This document shows positions 33,599-44,669 of a stretch of DNA of 64,000 nucleotides, piece by piece. Position numbers and translations under genes: made by a program. How positions within the stretch are numbered: position 1 is the first letter of the stretch; every line of letters starts with the position of its first letter. This DNA comes from Bryobacteraceae bacterium (GTDB lineage Bacteria > Acidobacteriota > Terriglobia > Bryobacterales > Bryobacteraceae): assembly GCA_019752335.1 (NCBI GenBank), contig JAIEMJ010000033.1, forward strand, positions 1-64,000, in the 5' to 3' direction. The notes under the pieces were generated by a model. The model searched no databases, was not told the origin of the DNA, and saw nothing but the letters and a program-made list of their open reading frames with translations.

Positions 33599-34923
33599 GT
33601 TGGGGCTACCTTGAGGACGCCAGCGGCCTCAGCGGCCACGCCGACCGCATCTGCGTGCCGCGCGACGAGGCCGAGTTAGTCGAGCTCCTGCGCAACTCCC
33701 AGGCCGCTATCACCATCGCCGGCGGCGGCAGCGGCGTTACCGCCGGGCGCGTGCCGCAAGGCGGCTGGCTGGTGTCGATGGAGAAGTTCCGCCGCCTGGA
33801 GATCGGCGCCGGCGTGGCGACCGTGGGCGCCGGCGTCACCCTGCAGGACCTGCACGCCGCGGCCAAGGCCACCGGCCAGTTCTACCCGCCGGACCCCACC
33901 GAGACCCTGGCCTTCGTGGGCGGCACGATTGCCTGCAATTCTAGCGGTTCGCGCAGCTTTCTGTATGGCGCGACGCGCCGCTGGGTGCGCCGTTTGCGCG
34001 TCGCGCTCGTGGATGGCACGGTGCTCGATCTGCGGCGCGGCCAGCCGATTCCATTCGACGTGCCCTTGGTCCCGCAGCCGCGCGCAAAACACTCCTGCGG
34101 CTACGCGCTCGCGCCCGGCATGGACTTCGTCGATCTCTTCATCGGCTCCGAAGGCACGCTGGGGCTGATCCTCGAAGCCGAACTCGCGTTGCTGCCGAAT
34201 CCGCCGGGCCTGCTGAACGGCGTCGTCATGTTTGCGACGGACGACGCGTGCCAGGAGGCGCTCGAAGCCTGGCGGGCCGTGCCGGGTCTGCGCATGCTCG
34301 AATACGTTGACGAAGCCGGCCTGCGCCTGATCGCCGCGCGCTATCCCACCGAGGCGCGCGCCGCCCTGATCATCGAGCAGATCGCCGAGTCGGACACGGT
34401 GGAAGCCTGGACGCGCCGGCTCGCCGAAGCTCATGCGCTCGAAAGCCAAAGCTGGTTCGGCACCACCGACGCGGACCGCGAGCGCTTCCGTCAATTCCGG
34501 CATGCGTTGCCCGAAACCGCCCTGGCCCTCAGCAAGCGCCACGGCCACCCGACCCTGCTGACGGACTTCTCCGTCCCCATCCCGCGCCACCGCGAGATGC
34601 TCGCCTTCTACCGCCAGCAACTGGACGCCGTGATGCCCGGCGAATACTGCATCATCGGCCACGTCGGCGACGCGCATGCGCACGTGCTGATGATGCCCTC
34701 GTCGCAAGCGCGCTACGACGCCGGAGTTGCCCTGCTGCCACACTTCGCGGCGCAAGCGGTGTCGTTCGGCGGCAGCGTCGCCGCCGAGCACGGCTTGGGC
34801 AAGACGAAAGCCAAGCTCCTCGCGCTGCAGTACCGCGCGCAGGATATCGAAGCGATGCTGGCGGTGAAGCGTCGCTTCGACCCCGATCATCGTCTCGGGC
34901 GCGGCACGCTCTTTGCGGCATAG
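33595..34923 (+). CDS. FAD-binding GlcD-like 2-hydroxyacid oxidase
   Basis: A 442-residue VAO-family flavoprotein. The N-terminal FAD domain has ITIAGGGSGVTAGRVPQGGW and AFVGGTIACNSSGSRSFLYG, a central FGSEGTLG-like FIGSEGTLGLILEAEL binds the pyrophosphate, and the C-terminal substrate domain has GHVGDAHAHVLMMP and AAEHGLGKTK, typical of glycolate oxidase subunit D and D-lactate dehydrogenases. No 4Fe-4S or GlcF-like domain is fused. The ATG overlaps the thyX stop (ATGA) and a GGAGGAG stretch lies upstream. Length (442) is normal. The upstream extension of the frame is antisense-like overlap with thyX and is rejected. Confidence 0.87.
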   Translation: MSWGYLEDASGLSGHADRICVPRDEAELVELLRNSQAAITIAGGGSGVTAGRVPQGGWLVSMEKFRRLEIGAGVATVGAGVTLQDLHAAAKATGQFYPPDPTETLAFVGGTIACNSSGSRSFLYGATRRWVRRLRVALVDGTVLDLRRGQPIPFDVPLVPQPRAKHSCGYALAPGMDFVDLFIGSEGTLGLILEAELALLPNPPGLLNGVVMFATDDACQEALEAWRAVPGLRMLEYVDEAGLRLIAARYPTEARAALIIEQIAESDTVEAWTRRLAEAHALESQSWFGTTDADRERFRQFRHALPETALALSKRHGHPTLLTDFSVPIPRHREMLAFYRQQLDAVMPGEYCIIGHVGDAHAHVLMMPSSQARYDAGVALLPHFAAQAVSFGGSVAAEHGLGKTKAKLLALQYRAQDIEAMLAVKRRFDPDHRLGRGTLFAA

Positions 34924-34925
34924 AC

Positions 34926-36518
<1,593 letters not shown>

Positions 36519-36524
36519 GGGCCG

Positions 36525-36530
36525 ATTGTA
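36525..36530 (-). promoter_or_regulatory. -10 box of the sigma-54 activator gene
   Basis: TACAAT (5 of 6 to TATAAT) lies 6 nt before the ATG, so the transcript would begin at or next to the start codon. The 36533-36565 inverted repeat overlaps the expected -35 region, which would allow autorepression. Confidence 0.5.
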
Positions 36531-36532
36531 TC

Positions 36533-36586
36533 GTGATAATTCGTGGATCGCTCATGAATTATCACAAGTCATGAAAATTCATGACT
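36533..36586. promoter_or_regulatory. Candidate upstream activator sites: two inverted repeats
   Basis: GTGATAATTC (36533-36542) and GAATTATCAC (36556-36565) are perfect 10-bp arms 13 bp apart. AGTCATGAA (36567-36575) and TTCATGACT (36578-36586) are perfect 9-bp arms 2 bp apart. Both contain TCATGAA-like halves. They lie between the activator gene and the sigma-54 promoter, 55-110 bp upstream of it, the usual enhancer distance. Confidence 0.7.
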
Positions 36587-36640
36587 ATAGATGGGGATGG
36601 AAAATACAATCGTTTCAAGGTATTAGCAGACTTTTCCGCT

Positions 36641-36655
36641 TGGCAAGCCAATTGC
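36641..36655 (+). promoter_or_regulatory. Sigma-54 (-24/-12) promoter of the AhpD operon
   Basis: TGGCA (36641-36645) and TTGC (36652-36655) place GG and GC exactly 10 nt apart, the sigma-54 spacing. The transcript would start near 36667, giving a leader of about 28 nt with an AAGGA ribosome-binding site before ATG 36695. Confidence 0.8.
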
Positions 36656-36694
36656 ATTTCTTGAGTCGTCGATCACGACAGAAAAGGAACACAA

Positions 36695-37240
36695 ATGCAA
36701 AGACTCACTTCCGTCAACCCCGCTGAAGCTACCGGGAAGGCCAAGCAGCTTCTCGATGGCGTTCAGGCCAAGCTCGGGATGACACCCAACCTGATGAAGA
36801 CCTTGGCTACGGCGCCCGCCGCTCTGGAAGCTTACTTGAGCTTCTCTGGTGCACTCGGCACGGGTACGCTCGACGCCAAGCTTCGGGAGCAGATCGCGCT
36901 CACCGTGGCGCAGGCTAACGCCTGCGAGTACTGCCTGTCGGCGCACTCGACGATCGGCAAGATGGTTGGCCTCAAACCCGAAGAGATCGCCGCCAGCCGC
37001 CAGGCGCACTCGTCCGACCCGAAGCGCGAAGCTGGCCTGAAGTTCGCGCAGACGGTGGTCGTCGCGCGCGGCGAAGTCTCCGATGACGCCCTGACGCTGG
37101 TCCGCGGCGCCGGTTACAGCGACGGCGAGATCACCGAGATCGTCGCCAACGTCGCCATCAACATCTTCACCAACTACTTCAACCACGTCGCCCGTACCGA
37201 CGTCGACTTCCCGCGCGTGGCCGTCACGCTGGCGGAGTAA
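36695..37240 (+). CDS. AhpD-like carboxymuconolactone-decarboxylase-family peroxidase
   Basis: A 181-residue protein of the AhpD/CMD helical family. The redox pair is CEYC followed by LSAHS, the alkylhydroperoxidase core pattern with Cys-x-x-Cys and His; [21 protein letters not shown] and the C-terminal FTNYFNHVA complete the fold. It should reduce peroxides with electrons from a thiol partner. AAAAGGA precedes the ATG by 6 nt. It is the first gene behind the -24/-12 promoter, so its expression probably depends on the divergent activator under an oxidative or solvent-type signal; the signal is inference. Confidence 0.88.
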   Translation: MQRLTSVNPAEATGKAKQLLDGVQAKLGMTPNLMKTLATAPAALEAYLSFSGALGTGTLDAKLREQIALTVAQANACEYCLSAHSTIGKMVGLKPEEIAASRQAHSSDPKREAGLKFAQTVVVARGEVSDDALTLVRGAGYSDGEITEIVANVAINIFTNYFNHVARTDVDFPRVAVTLAE

Positions 37241-37244
37241 GCTC

Positions 37245-37646
37245 ATGCTCAAGCCACCCTTCACTCACGAGACCGCGCTCCAGAAAGTGCAACTGGCCGA
37301 GGACGCCTGGAACTCGCGCGATCCGGAGCGCGTGGCGATGGCCTACTCGCCCGATTCCGAGTGGCGTAATCGGGCTGAGTTCCTGCGCGGGCGGGAAGCG
37401 ATCCGCGCCTTTCTCGCCCGCAAATGGGCCAAGGAACTGGACTACCGCCTCAAGAAGACCCTATGGACGCATGGCGAGGACCGCATCGCCGTCACGTTCG
37501 AATACGAGTGGCACGACGCCGCCGGCCAATGGCATCGCTCCTACGGCAATGAGCTGTGGGAGTTCGATTCCGAAGGCCTGATGCGGCGGCGGTTGGCCAG
37601 CATCAATGACGCGGAAATCGCAGAAGCGGAGCGGCGCCTCCGCTAG
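37245..37646 (+). CDS. DUF1348 SnoaL-like protein
   Basis: A 133-residue protein of the NTF2/SnoaL-like superfamily, DUF1348: [40 protein letters not shown] is the diagnostic stretch, and [10 protein letters not shown] ends the cone-shaped sheet. Function is unknown; some relatives are small-molecule hydrolases or isomerases. ATG 37245 lies 4 bp after the previous stop and follows GGAG. It belongs to the sigma-54 cluster; 28 bp separate it from the hydrolase gene. It contains no signal peptide. Confidence 0.88.
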   Translation: MLKPPFTHETALQKVQLAEDAWNSRDPERVAMAYSPDSEWRNRAEFLRGREAIRAFLARKWAKELDYRLKKTLWTHGEDRIAVTFEYEWHDAAGQWHRSYGNELWEFDSEGLMRRRLASINDAEIAEAERRLR

Positions 37647-37674
37647 AGTTCGAGAGAAAGAAAGAAGGAAGAGT

Positions 37675-38598
37675 ATGAACCACACCCTGAAAACCATGGT
37701 CCTTTGGGCCTTTGCAACATCGGCCTTTGCCGCCAACCCGACCACCTACCACTACCAAAAGGTAGGCGGCGTGAACATTTTCTACCGTGAGGCGGGCTCT
37801 CCCACCAAGCCCACGGTGGTGCTGTTGCACGGCTATCCGTCGTCCTCGCACATGTACCGGGACCTGATTCCGAAGTTGGCGGACCGCTACCATGTCATTG
37901 CCGCGGACATGCCAGGCTTTGGCTATAGCGACCAGCCATCGCCCGCAAACTTCGAGTACACCTTTGCTCATCTCACGGACGTGATGGACGAGCTACTCGA
38001 CACCCTTGGCGTCAAGAAGTACAGCGTCTACGTGATGGACTATGGCTCGCCGGTGGGCTTCCGCCTCTTCGTGAAGCATCCCGAACGGATCCAGGCGATC
38101 ATCTCGCAGAGCGGCAATGCCTATTCCGAAGGGTTGAGCCCCTTCTGGGCGGAGTTCCTCGTGCCTTACTGGAAAGAACGCAATCCGCAGACCGAGAAGA
38201 AAGCCCGCCAAATCCTGACGCTCGACCTGACGAAGTTTCAATACTCGAAAGGGTTTCGGCATCCGGAGAAGGTGAACCCGGACAGCTACATGTTCGACCA
38301 ACTGGGCCTGGACCGGCCGGGCAACGATGAGATCCAACTAGCCCTGTTTACCGACTACCAAAGCAATATCGACCAGTATCCGCAATGGCACGCCGCGTTG
38401 CGCAAGGCGCAGCCGCCGGTGCTGTGCGTGTGGGGCAAGAACGACCCCATCTTCATTCCCGCCGGCGCCGAGGCCTTCCGCGCCGATGTGCCCAAGGTGG
38501 AGATTCAGTATCTCGACACCGGGCACTTTGCGCTGGAAGAGGATCTCGAGGCCGTGGCGGCCAGCATGCTCACCTTCCTGGCGAAACACGTTCGCTAA
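37675..38598 (+). CDS. Secreted alpha/beta hydrolase (epoxide hydrolase/haloalkane dehalogenase-like)
   Basis: A 307-residue protein with a signal peptide (MVLWAFATSAFAANP). HGYPSSSHMYRDLIPKL supplies the oxyanion region, the nucleophile elbow reads VMDYGSPVG with Asp as nucleophile as in epoxide hydrolases and haloalkane dehalogenases, and DTGHFALEE carries the catalytic His with an acidic residue at GKNDPIF. The lid is rich in Trp and Tyr. AAGGAAG stands before ATG 37675; the frame is open to 37606 without support. Part of the sigma-54 cluster, suggesting detoxification. Confidence 0.85.
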   Translation: MNHTLKTMVLWAFATSAFAANPTTYHYQKVGGVNIFYREAGSPTKPTVVLLHGYPSSSHMYRDLIPKLADRYHVIAADMPGFGYSDQPSPANFEYTFAHLTDVMDELLDTLGVKKYSVYVMDYGSPVGFRLFVKHPERIQAIISQSGNAYSEGLSPFWAEFLVPYWKERNPQTEKKARQILTLDLTKFQYSKGFRHPEKVNPDSYMFDQLGLDRPGNDEIQLALFTDYQSNIDQYPQWHAALRKAQPPVLCVWGKNDPIFIPAGAEAFRADVPKVEIQYLDTGHFALEEDLEAVAASMLTFLAKHVR

Positions 38599-38627
38599 AG
38601 AGAGCCGCTGCCCAAGGAGAAAGAACT

Positions 38628-39263
38628 ATGTACGTGAAAGAGATTTGGCGGTATCCGGTGAAGTCGATGGCGGGCGAGCGGCTGGAGCGGGCTACGCTTA
38701 CGCCGCTGGGCATCGCCGGCGACCGCGTGGTGCGCGTGGTGAATCAACTGGGCCGCGTGGTTACTTCGCGGACGCACGCGGCGCTGCTGGGCCACCACGG
38801 CAGCACTTCTCCCACGGGCGAACCGCTCGTCGATGGCCTATTCTGGGATCACCCTAGCGTGCTGGCCCAGGTCCGGAACATTGCCGGACCTGGCGTCCGG
38901 CTGATACATGACGAGTCCGCCGCGCGCTTCGACATCCTGCCGCTGCTGGTCGCGACCGATGGCGCCATCGCCGCCTTCGGCCGCGACGGCCGGCGGCTGC
39001 GGCCGAACCTGGTGATCGGCGGCGTCGAGGGACTCGACGAGCGCCAGTGGCCCGGCCGTCAACTGCGTATTGGCAAGGTCATCATCGACCTCGACAGCCT
39101 CCGCGGGCGCTGCGTGATGACCACCTATGACCCGGACACCCTGGTGCAGGATCCAAACGTGCTGCGTGACATCGTCCAACGCTTCGCCGGCGAGCTGGCG
39201 CTCAACTCGGCGGTGGTCCAAGGCGGTGAGATTGAGCTCAATCAACCGGTGGAATTGGGGTGA
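38628..39263 (+). CDS. MOSC-domain protein
   Basis: A 211-residue protein: VKEIWRYPVKSMAGERLERATLTPLGIAGDR is the MOSC N-terminal beta-barrel (MOSC_N) hallmark, and the C-terminal half has FGRDGRRLRPNLVIGG, typical of molybdenum-cofactor sulfurase C-terminal domains. Such proteins carry sulfur or bind molybdopterin and reduce N-hydroxylated compounds. The usual conserved Cys of the sulfur-transfer site appears in RGRCVMTTYDP. ATG 38628 follows AAGGAG at 8 nt. The next gene overlaps its stop by 4 bp (GTGA), so translation is coupled. Confidence 0.85.
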   Translation: MYVKEIWRYPVKSMAGERLERATLTPLGIAGDRVVRVVNQLGRVVTSRTHAALLGHHGSTSPTGEPLVDGLFWDHPSVLAQVRNIAGPGVRLIHDESAARFDILPLLVATDGAIAAFGRDGRRLRPNLVIGGVEGLDERQWPGRQLRIGKVIIDLDSLRGRCVMTTYDPDTLVQDPNVLRDIVQRFAGELALNSAVVQGGEIELNQPVELG

Positions 39264-39733
39264 GCACCGCGTATCGTCCCGAAGCCGTCCGATTGCTCTT
39301 TATCGGAGAATCGCCGCCGGCCTCGGGACGTTGTTTTTATCAGCGAGATTCCGGCCTCTATCGCGCCATGCTCGAAGCCTTCCGGGCGGCCGACCCGAGG
39401 CTTGACGGCGATTGCTTCCTCGAAGTCTTTCAATCCTCCGGCTGCTACTTAGTCGACCTCTGCCCGGAACCGGTGGACCACCTGCCCACCCCGGTACGGC
39501 GAGCCCGGTGCCGGGAGGGCGAGGCGTTGCTGGCCAAGGCGATCGCCGAGTTGCAACCCAAAATGATCGCGACGGTCGTTCGCTCCATTGAGACGAACGC
39601 CGCCCGGGCCGCTGCCGCAGCGGCCTATCACGGACCCCTCCTGCATCTGCCTTATCCTGGCAGATGGTCACGCTTCCGGCGCGTCTTTGTCGCTAAGTTG
39701 GCGCCGGTGATTGAGGGTTTGGCGAGGGCTTGA
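39260..39733 (+). CDS. Uracil-DNA-glycosylase-superfamily-like hypothetical protein
   Basis: A 157-residue protein starting at GTG 39260, overlapping the MOSC stop. RLLFIGESPPASGRCFYQRD resembles motif A of the UDG superfamily (GEaPG with a phenylalanine stacking residue), and VDLCPEPVDHLP is similarly placed to the motif B strand. A clear catalytic Asp/Asn and the final His-Pro-Ser loop are not recognisable, although LLHLPYPGR could be its counterpart. It may be a divergent glycosylase or a relative that lost activity. Last gene of the sigma-54 cluster, 55 bp before receptor 2. Confidence 0.55.
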   Translation: MSTAYRPEAVRLLFIGESPPASGRCFYQRDSGLYRAMLEAFRAADPRLDGDCFLEVFQSSGCYLVDLCPEPVDHLPTPVRRARCREGEALLAKAIAELQPKMIATVVRSIETNAARAAAAAAYHGPLLHLPYPGRWSRFRRVFVAKLAPVIEGLARA

Positions 39734-39776
39734 AGGCTGGGTGAGCGACGTCATACCGCTGAAATCTATCTTGCTG

Positions 39777-39782
39777 TATAAT
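39777..39782 (+). promoter_or_regulatory. -10 box of TonB receptor 2 (leaderless)
   Basis: A perfect TATAAT ends 6 nt before ATG 39789 with no Shine-Dalgarno in between. Transcription would start at the ATG. No good -35 box is present at 17 nt, so the -10 may be used with an alternative factor or activator. Confidence 0.65.
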
Positions 39783-39788
39783 CACGCG

Positions 39789-42700
39789 ATGACTCGCTAC
39801 CAATGTTTCGCGCTAGGGACCATTCTGAGCTTGGCCGTTTTGGCCGCCCAGGAAACGACAGGCAGCATTACTGGATTGGTGAAAGACCCCACCGGCGGAC
39901 TGATTGTCGGGGCCACGGTATCGGCCAGCAACCTGGCAACGGGCGGAGAATTTCGCACGGTATCCGATGAGTCGGGCAATTATCAGTTCCCCCTCTTACG
40001 GTCGGGAACCTACCGGATGGCCGTGGAGAGCAAGGGCTTTCAGCGGGTGGTGCAAGCGAACGTGATCGTCAATACCAGCGAGCGCGTGCGCATCGACTTT
40101 ACGATGAGTGTCGGCCAGGTGACCGACACCATCAATGTGACGGCGGAGACGCCTTTGCTCCAAAGCGAAAAAGCCACCATCGGGCAAGTGGTGGAGCAGC
40201 GGACTATTCAATCGATTCCGCTCGCGACCCGCAACTTCACACAGATTCTGGGAACTTCCGCGGGTGTGGTGGGCGACGTCTTCAACGCGGACAATCCTGG
40301 CACGGGCAGCGCGAGTGTCAGCGTGAATGGAGCGCGGCGCGGTAGTAACAATCTGCTGGTGGACGGTGTCCCGACGACGAACCCGCTGAATAATGCGCCG
40401 GACGGTGACGGTACCCCTTCGATCGAATTCCTGAGCGAATTCAAGGTGATGACGAGTCTGTTTAGCGCCGAGTATGGCCGCAACCTGGGTTCGGCGATCA
40501 ACGTCACCACCCGCAGCGGAACCAACCAGCTTCACGGCGCGGCCTACGAATTCCTGCGCAACACGAAGTTGAACGCCCGCCCGTTCTTCAATCCGGTACG
40601 CGGCCAGAACAACCAGAACCAGTTTGGAGGCAACATCGGCGGCCCCGTGATCATTCCGAAAATCTACAACGGCAAGGACCGGACGTTCTTTTTCGTGGGC
40701 CTCGAAAGTTCGCGGCAGCGCAACGCCAACTCCTCTGGCGCGGCGATCCAGCGCATTGTGCCCACCGTCGCGATGCGCAACGGCGATTTCTCGCAACGGC
40801 GGGCCATCAACGATCCGCTCACCGGCCAACCCTTTCCGGGCGCTTTGATTCCCCCGTCGCGGATCAACCCGATCTCCAAGGCGATTCAGGATAAGTTCAT
40901 TCCGTCGCCCAACTTCTCCTTAGGCGCGAATAACTTTTTTGCCGCGCAATCCATTGCCACCGATATCGACATGTGGACGGTGAAGTTCGACCATCGCTTC
41001 GGCGAGAAAGATACGATTTCCGGCCGTTGGTTTAAGAGCAAGCAAGGCGATCTGTCGCCCTTCGGCCAGGGTTTGCCAGGCTTCGGCAACATCGCGAACC
41101 GGCAAAAGGATTCCGGCAATGTCACCTACACCCACCTGTTCAGCCCCACCCAGGTGCTGGAAGCAAGGTTTGGCTTTGACGACTCCTCGCAGTTTTTGCA
41201 GATGCAGAACCAGGATGCTCCGACCAGCGTCGGCCTGAAGCCCCTGTCGATTACGAACCTGGACGGGATGCCGCGCATCAATATCCTCAATTACACGCAA
41301 TTCGGCAACCAGGCGAACTGGTCGGACTTCATCAAGCGCTACACCATGGGGGCCACCATGACCTGGATCCGTGGCAAACACAATATCAAGTACGGGGTGG
41401 AAAGCCAGGTTTCCAATTACAACCCGCGGAATGCTCTAGTGAGCCGCGGCCTGTGGCAGTTTAACGGCCAAGCAAGCGGCGACGAGTATGCCGACTTCCT
41501 GCTGAGCCACGCGCGCTTAAAGCAGTTCGGCGCACCCGGGATTGGCGGCGAGTTGAAGATGCGCGACAACCTGATGAGCGGCTTCGTCAACGATGACTGG
41601 AAAGTGAACTCGCGGCTGACTTTGAATTACGGCGTGCGGTATGAGTATCACTTTCAGCCGGCGGCCTACAACCTGGGCATGGTGAACTGGTGGCCGGACC
41701 GGTACACCGGAGTCGGCACTTTGGAAAGCTCGGGGATTGTGCAGGGCGGGGTGAACGGCGTGCCGAAGGCCGCCGTCTACAACGACGCCAACAACTTCGC
41801 TCCCCGGTTGGGCCTCGCCTACCGGTTGAGCGATAAGTGGGTGATTCGCGCGGGCGCCGGACTTTACTACGATACCCGGACGGGCCAGATTGCTCAGCAG
41901 GCGTTCAACAACCCGCCCACCTTTGCTCAGGTGGAAGCTGACTGTGCCGCGCCGGGCAGTCCCTGCGCGTTGAACGCGCCGGACAACTGGACGTATCTGG
42001 ATCCGGGCTACGATCCGAAGCGGATTCCATTCCCCACGCGCACCACCGATCAGCAGCAGGTTTGGGGTACGGAAAAGAATACCAAGTACGACAACGCCTG
42101 GCAGTACAATTTCAGCGTGCAGCGGCAGTTGCCTGGCAACGTCCTGATCGAGTCGGCCTATGTCGGTACGAAGGGCACCAACCTGATGGCTCGCCGGAAC
42201 TTCAACCCGATCATTCCGCAGGCCGACGGGAGCGCGGTTCGCCGTTACCCGGGCTTCGGCACGCTGCTGGTCACCGCGCAGAACGGCTCTTCTTCTTACC
42301 ATTCGTTCCAGACCACGGTGAAGAAACGCAGCAAACTGACGACGATGCAGAGCGCCTACACCTGGGGCAAAACACTCGGCAACGGCGACGAGAGCGCGCG
42401 CTTTTTCACGAGCCTCTTTCCGACGCCGTGGAATGACTTCAGCCGTGCCAAGGGGCCGGCCAACTTCGACCGCACGCACCGCTTAACGATCGTGTTGAAT
42501 CAGGATCTGCCGAACAAGTTCACGGGTGGAGCCGGCAAGTTCCTGCTCAACAACTGGAGCCTGAACGCCTTCTTTGTCGCCCAGGGCGGAACGCCGATCA
42601 CGGTGTTCAACCGCGATAGCGGTCAGGGACTGGGCGGCATTGCCACCGATCCGGCGGCCCCGTTCTTTGCCAATGTAAACGCGGGCGTTCCCCTGGTGAC

Positions 42701-43019
42701 GCCGGGGGACGTGAAGAGCAATCTGCGCAACTACATCAACCCGGCGGCGTTCTTCCGGGCGCCGCGCGGCACCTACGGCAATTCCGGCCGTGGCATGTTG
42801 CGCGGGCCGGGACAGAGCACGGTGGACTTCTCGGTCTTCAAAGACTTCCGGTTCGCCGAGCGCGTCAACCTGCAGTTCCGGACAGAGATGTTCAATTTGC
42901 TGAACAAGGCCAACTTCGGCAACCCGGGTAACAACATCGACAACACGGGATACGGCCAGATCACCTCCACGTCCGTGAATGCGCGACTGGTGCAAATGGC
43001 GTTGAAGCTCACCTTCTAA
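39789..43019 (+). CDS. TonB-dependent Oar-like outer-membrane receptor 2
   Basis: About 1,076 residues: signal (FALGTILSLAVLAAQ), carboxypeptidase-regulatory domain (SITGLVKDPTGGLIVGATV) to about residue 110, plug with NNLLVDGVPTTNPLNNAPDG and AEYGRNLGSAINVTTRSGTN, and barrel ending VQMALKLTF. It belongs to the same family as receptor 1. The start is ATG 39789 directly behind a TATAAT box; upstream frame (to 39711) is not supported. The CRTAC1 protein (10 bp later) and a TPR protein follow, an arrangement suggesting an uptake or adhesion system. Confidence 0.9.
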   Translation: MTRYQCFALGTILSLAVLAAQETTGSITGLVKDPTGGLIVGATVSASNLATGGEFRTVSDESGNYQFPLLRSGTYRMAVESKGFQRVVQANVIVNTSERVRIDFTMSVGQVTDTINVTAETPLLQSEKATIGQVVEQRTIQSIPLATRNFTQILGTSAGVVGDVFNADNPGTGSASVSVNGARRGSNNLLVDGVPTTNPLNNAPDGDGTPSIEFLSEFKVMTSLFSAEYGRNLGSAINVTTRSGTNQLHGAAYEFLRNTKLNARPFFNPVRGQNNQNQFGGNIGGPVIIPKIYNGKDRTFFFVGLESSRQRNANSSGAAIQRIVPTVAMRNGDFSQRRAINDPLTGQPFPGALIPPSRINPISKAIQDKFIPSPNFSLGANNFFAAQSIATDIDMWTVKFDHRFGEKDTISGRWFKSKQGDLSPFGQGLPGFGNIANRQKDSGNVTYTHLFSPTQVLEARFGFDDSSQFLQMQNQDAPTSVGLKPLSITNLDGMPRINILNYTQFGNQANWSDFIKRYTMGATMTWIRGKHNIKYGVESQVSNYNPRNALVSRGLWQFNGQASGDEYADFLLSHARLKQFGAPGIGGELKMRDNLMSGFVNDDWKVNSRLTLNYGVRYEYHFQPAAYNLGMVNWWPDRYTGVGTLESSGIVQGGVNGVPKAAVYNDANNFAPRLGLAYRLSDKWVIRAGAGLYYDTRTGQIAQQAFNNPPTFAQVEADCAAPGSPCALNAPDNWTYLDPGYDPKRIPFPTRTTDQQQVWGTEKNTKYDNAWQYNFSVQRQLPGNVLIESAYVGTKGTNLMARRNFNPIIPQADGSAVRRYPGFGTLLVTAQNGSSSYHSFQTTVKKRSKLTTMQSAYTWGKTLGNGDESARFFTSLFPTPWNDFSRAKGPANFDRTHRLTIVLNQDLPNKFTGGAGKFLLNNWSLNAFFVAQGGTPITVFNRDSGQGLGGIATDPAAPFFANVNAGVPLVTPGDVKSNLRNYINPAAFFRAPRGTYGNSGRGMLRGPGQSTVDFSVFKDFRFAERVNLQFRTEMFNLLNKANFGNPGNNIDNTGYGQITSTSVNARLVQMALKLTF

Positions 43020-43028
43020 ACTGAAAGG

Positions 43029-44669
43029 ATGAACGAATGGCTACTTGCGGGACTGCTGCTCTTCCAGGGAATGGGCGGCGGTCCCCGAGCGGCGAAAACG
43101 GCGGGCGGGCCGAAGGTGGCCTCGCCCGCTTTTACTTTGCGCGAGCTGCCGCTGGGTCTGACGGCGCGGCACCGCTACGGAGATGGTAGCTCGAAGTACA
43201 TTCTGAGCATGACCGGTAACGGCGTCGCGATCATCGATTTCGACCACGATGGCAAACCCGATCTTCTGTTCGCCGACGGCGTGGCTCCGGTTCTATACCG
43301 GAACACGGGCAAGGCGTGGGTAGACGTCTCGGCCGGAAGCGGACTCCAGGCGCGGCCGTGGGGCCAAGGCGTCTGTGCGGGAGACTTTGACAACGACGGG
43401 TGGACCGACGTGTTGCTCACCTACTATGGGGCGAGCCGGCTGTATCGCAACGAGCAAGGTAAGTTTCGCGATGTGACGGCGGCGGCCGGCCTGCCGGAGA
43501 GCGGGAAACGGTTTGCCACCGGCTGCGCCTTTGTCGACTACGACCGGGACGGGCGGTTGGACCTGGTGGTCTCGAACTATGTGAGCTTCGATCTCGCCAC
43601 GGCGTCAGCGCCCGGGGCGACGAAGTACTGCACCTGGCTGGGCCTGGATGTCTTCTGCGGGCCGCGCGGATTCCCCACGGACGGGCCAATTCTGTACCGC
43701 AATGAAGGGGCGGGAAAGTTCCGGGATGTCAGCCGGACCGCGCTGCAGGGCATCAGCGGGCTGCACTACGGGCTCGGCGTGGTGACCGCCGACTTTGACG
43801 GCGATGGGTGGATGGATGTCTATATCGCTTGCGATTCCACGCCGGGGATTCTGCTCCGGAACAACCGGGATGGCACCCTTACCGATGTGGCCGTGGAGGC
43901 CGGAGCCGCTTACGGGGCCGACGGCGAGGAGTTGGGGAGCATGGGCGTGGCGGCGGTGGATGTGGATGGCGACGGCCGCCTGGACCTGGTAAAGACGAAC
44001 TTCATCGACGAGTCGCCGAGCCTGTACCGGAATCTGGGGGACTGGTTTTTCGTCGATGCGACGCAGGAGACGGGCTTCGCCCGCGATGCGACGGCCGTGG
44101 GCTGGGGAGTCGGGGTGATGGATTTTGATCTGGACGGCCGGCCCGATATGGTGATGGCGAACGGGCACATCTATCCCGAATTAAAGGCCGCCTATCGACA
44201 GAGCAAGAGCCTGTACTGGAACGGGGGAGGGGTCTTTGCGACGCTGCGCACCGGTACCCCGATGGCCTCCCGGGGGCTGGCGGTGGGGGATTTGGATGGC
44301 GACGGCGTGGCCGAGGTGGTGGTGGCGAATATGAACGCGGCGCCTTCGGTGTATCGGGTGGAGGGCCGCCGGGGGAGCAGTTTCGGAGTTCAGTTGGAAG
44401 GGACGCGGAGCAATCGGAGCGCGATCGGGGCGCGGGTGAAAGTCACCGTGGAAGGCCATACGCAGACCGATGAGGTACGCAGCGGCGGGAGTTATGGGTC
44501 ACAGCATGACTTCACTCTGCTTTTTGGCCTGGGGCCGGCGAAGGAGGCCGGGCGGGTGGAGGTTCGCTGGCCCAATGGGGAGACCGAGGTGATCGGGAAG
44601 CTGGAGGCGGGAGCGCTGTACCGGATCAAGGAGGGGGCCGGGGTGGTGGGGCGGGTGCCGTGGCGCTAG
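43029..44669 (+). CDS. CRTAC1-family protein (VCBS repeats plus ASPIC/UnbV)
   Basis: A 546-residue exported protein. After a short N-terminal hydrophobic stretch, six or more FG-GAP/VCBS blades with Asp-rich calcium loops follow (IDFDHDGKPDLL, DFDNDGWTDVLL, DYDRDGRLDLVV, DFDGDGWMDVYI, DVDGDGRLDLV, DFDLDGRPDMV, DLDGDGVAEVV). The C-terminal about 70 residues form the ASPIC/UnbV domain (GARVKVTVEGHTQTDEVRSGGSYGSQ, VEVRWPNG). It likely folds as a calcium-dependent propeller at the cell surface. ATG 43029 is 10 bp after the receptor; AAAGG is immediately upstream. A TPR protein overlaps its end. Confidence 0.88.
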   Translation: MNEWLLAGLLLFQGMGGGPRAAKTAGGPKVASPAFTLRELPLGLTARHRYGDGSSKYILSMTGNGVAIIDFDHDGKPDLLFADGVAPVLYRNTGKAWVDVSAGSGLQARPWGQGVCAGDFDNDGWTDVLLTYYGASRLYRNEQGKFRDVTAAAGLPESGKRFATGCAFVDYDRDGRLDLVVSNYVSFDLATASAPGATKYCTWLGLDVFCGPRGFPTDGPILYRNEGAGKFRDVSRTALQGISGLHYGLGVVTADFDGDGWMDVYIACDSTPGILLRNNRDGTLTDVAVEAGAAYGADGEELGSMGVAAVDVDGDGRLDLVKTNFIDESPSLYRNLGDWFFVDATQETGFARDATAVGWGVGVMDFDLDGRPDMVMANGHIYPELKAAYRQSKSLYWNGGGVFATLRTGTPMASRGLAVGDLDGDGVAEVVVANMNAAPSVYRVEGRRGSSFGVQLEGTRSNRSAIGARVKVTVEGHTQTDEVRSGGSYGSQHDFTLLFGLGPAKEAGRVEVRWPNGETEVIGKLEAGALYRIKEGAGVVGRVPWR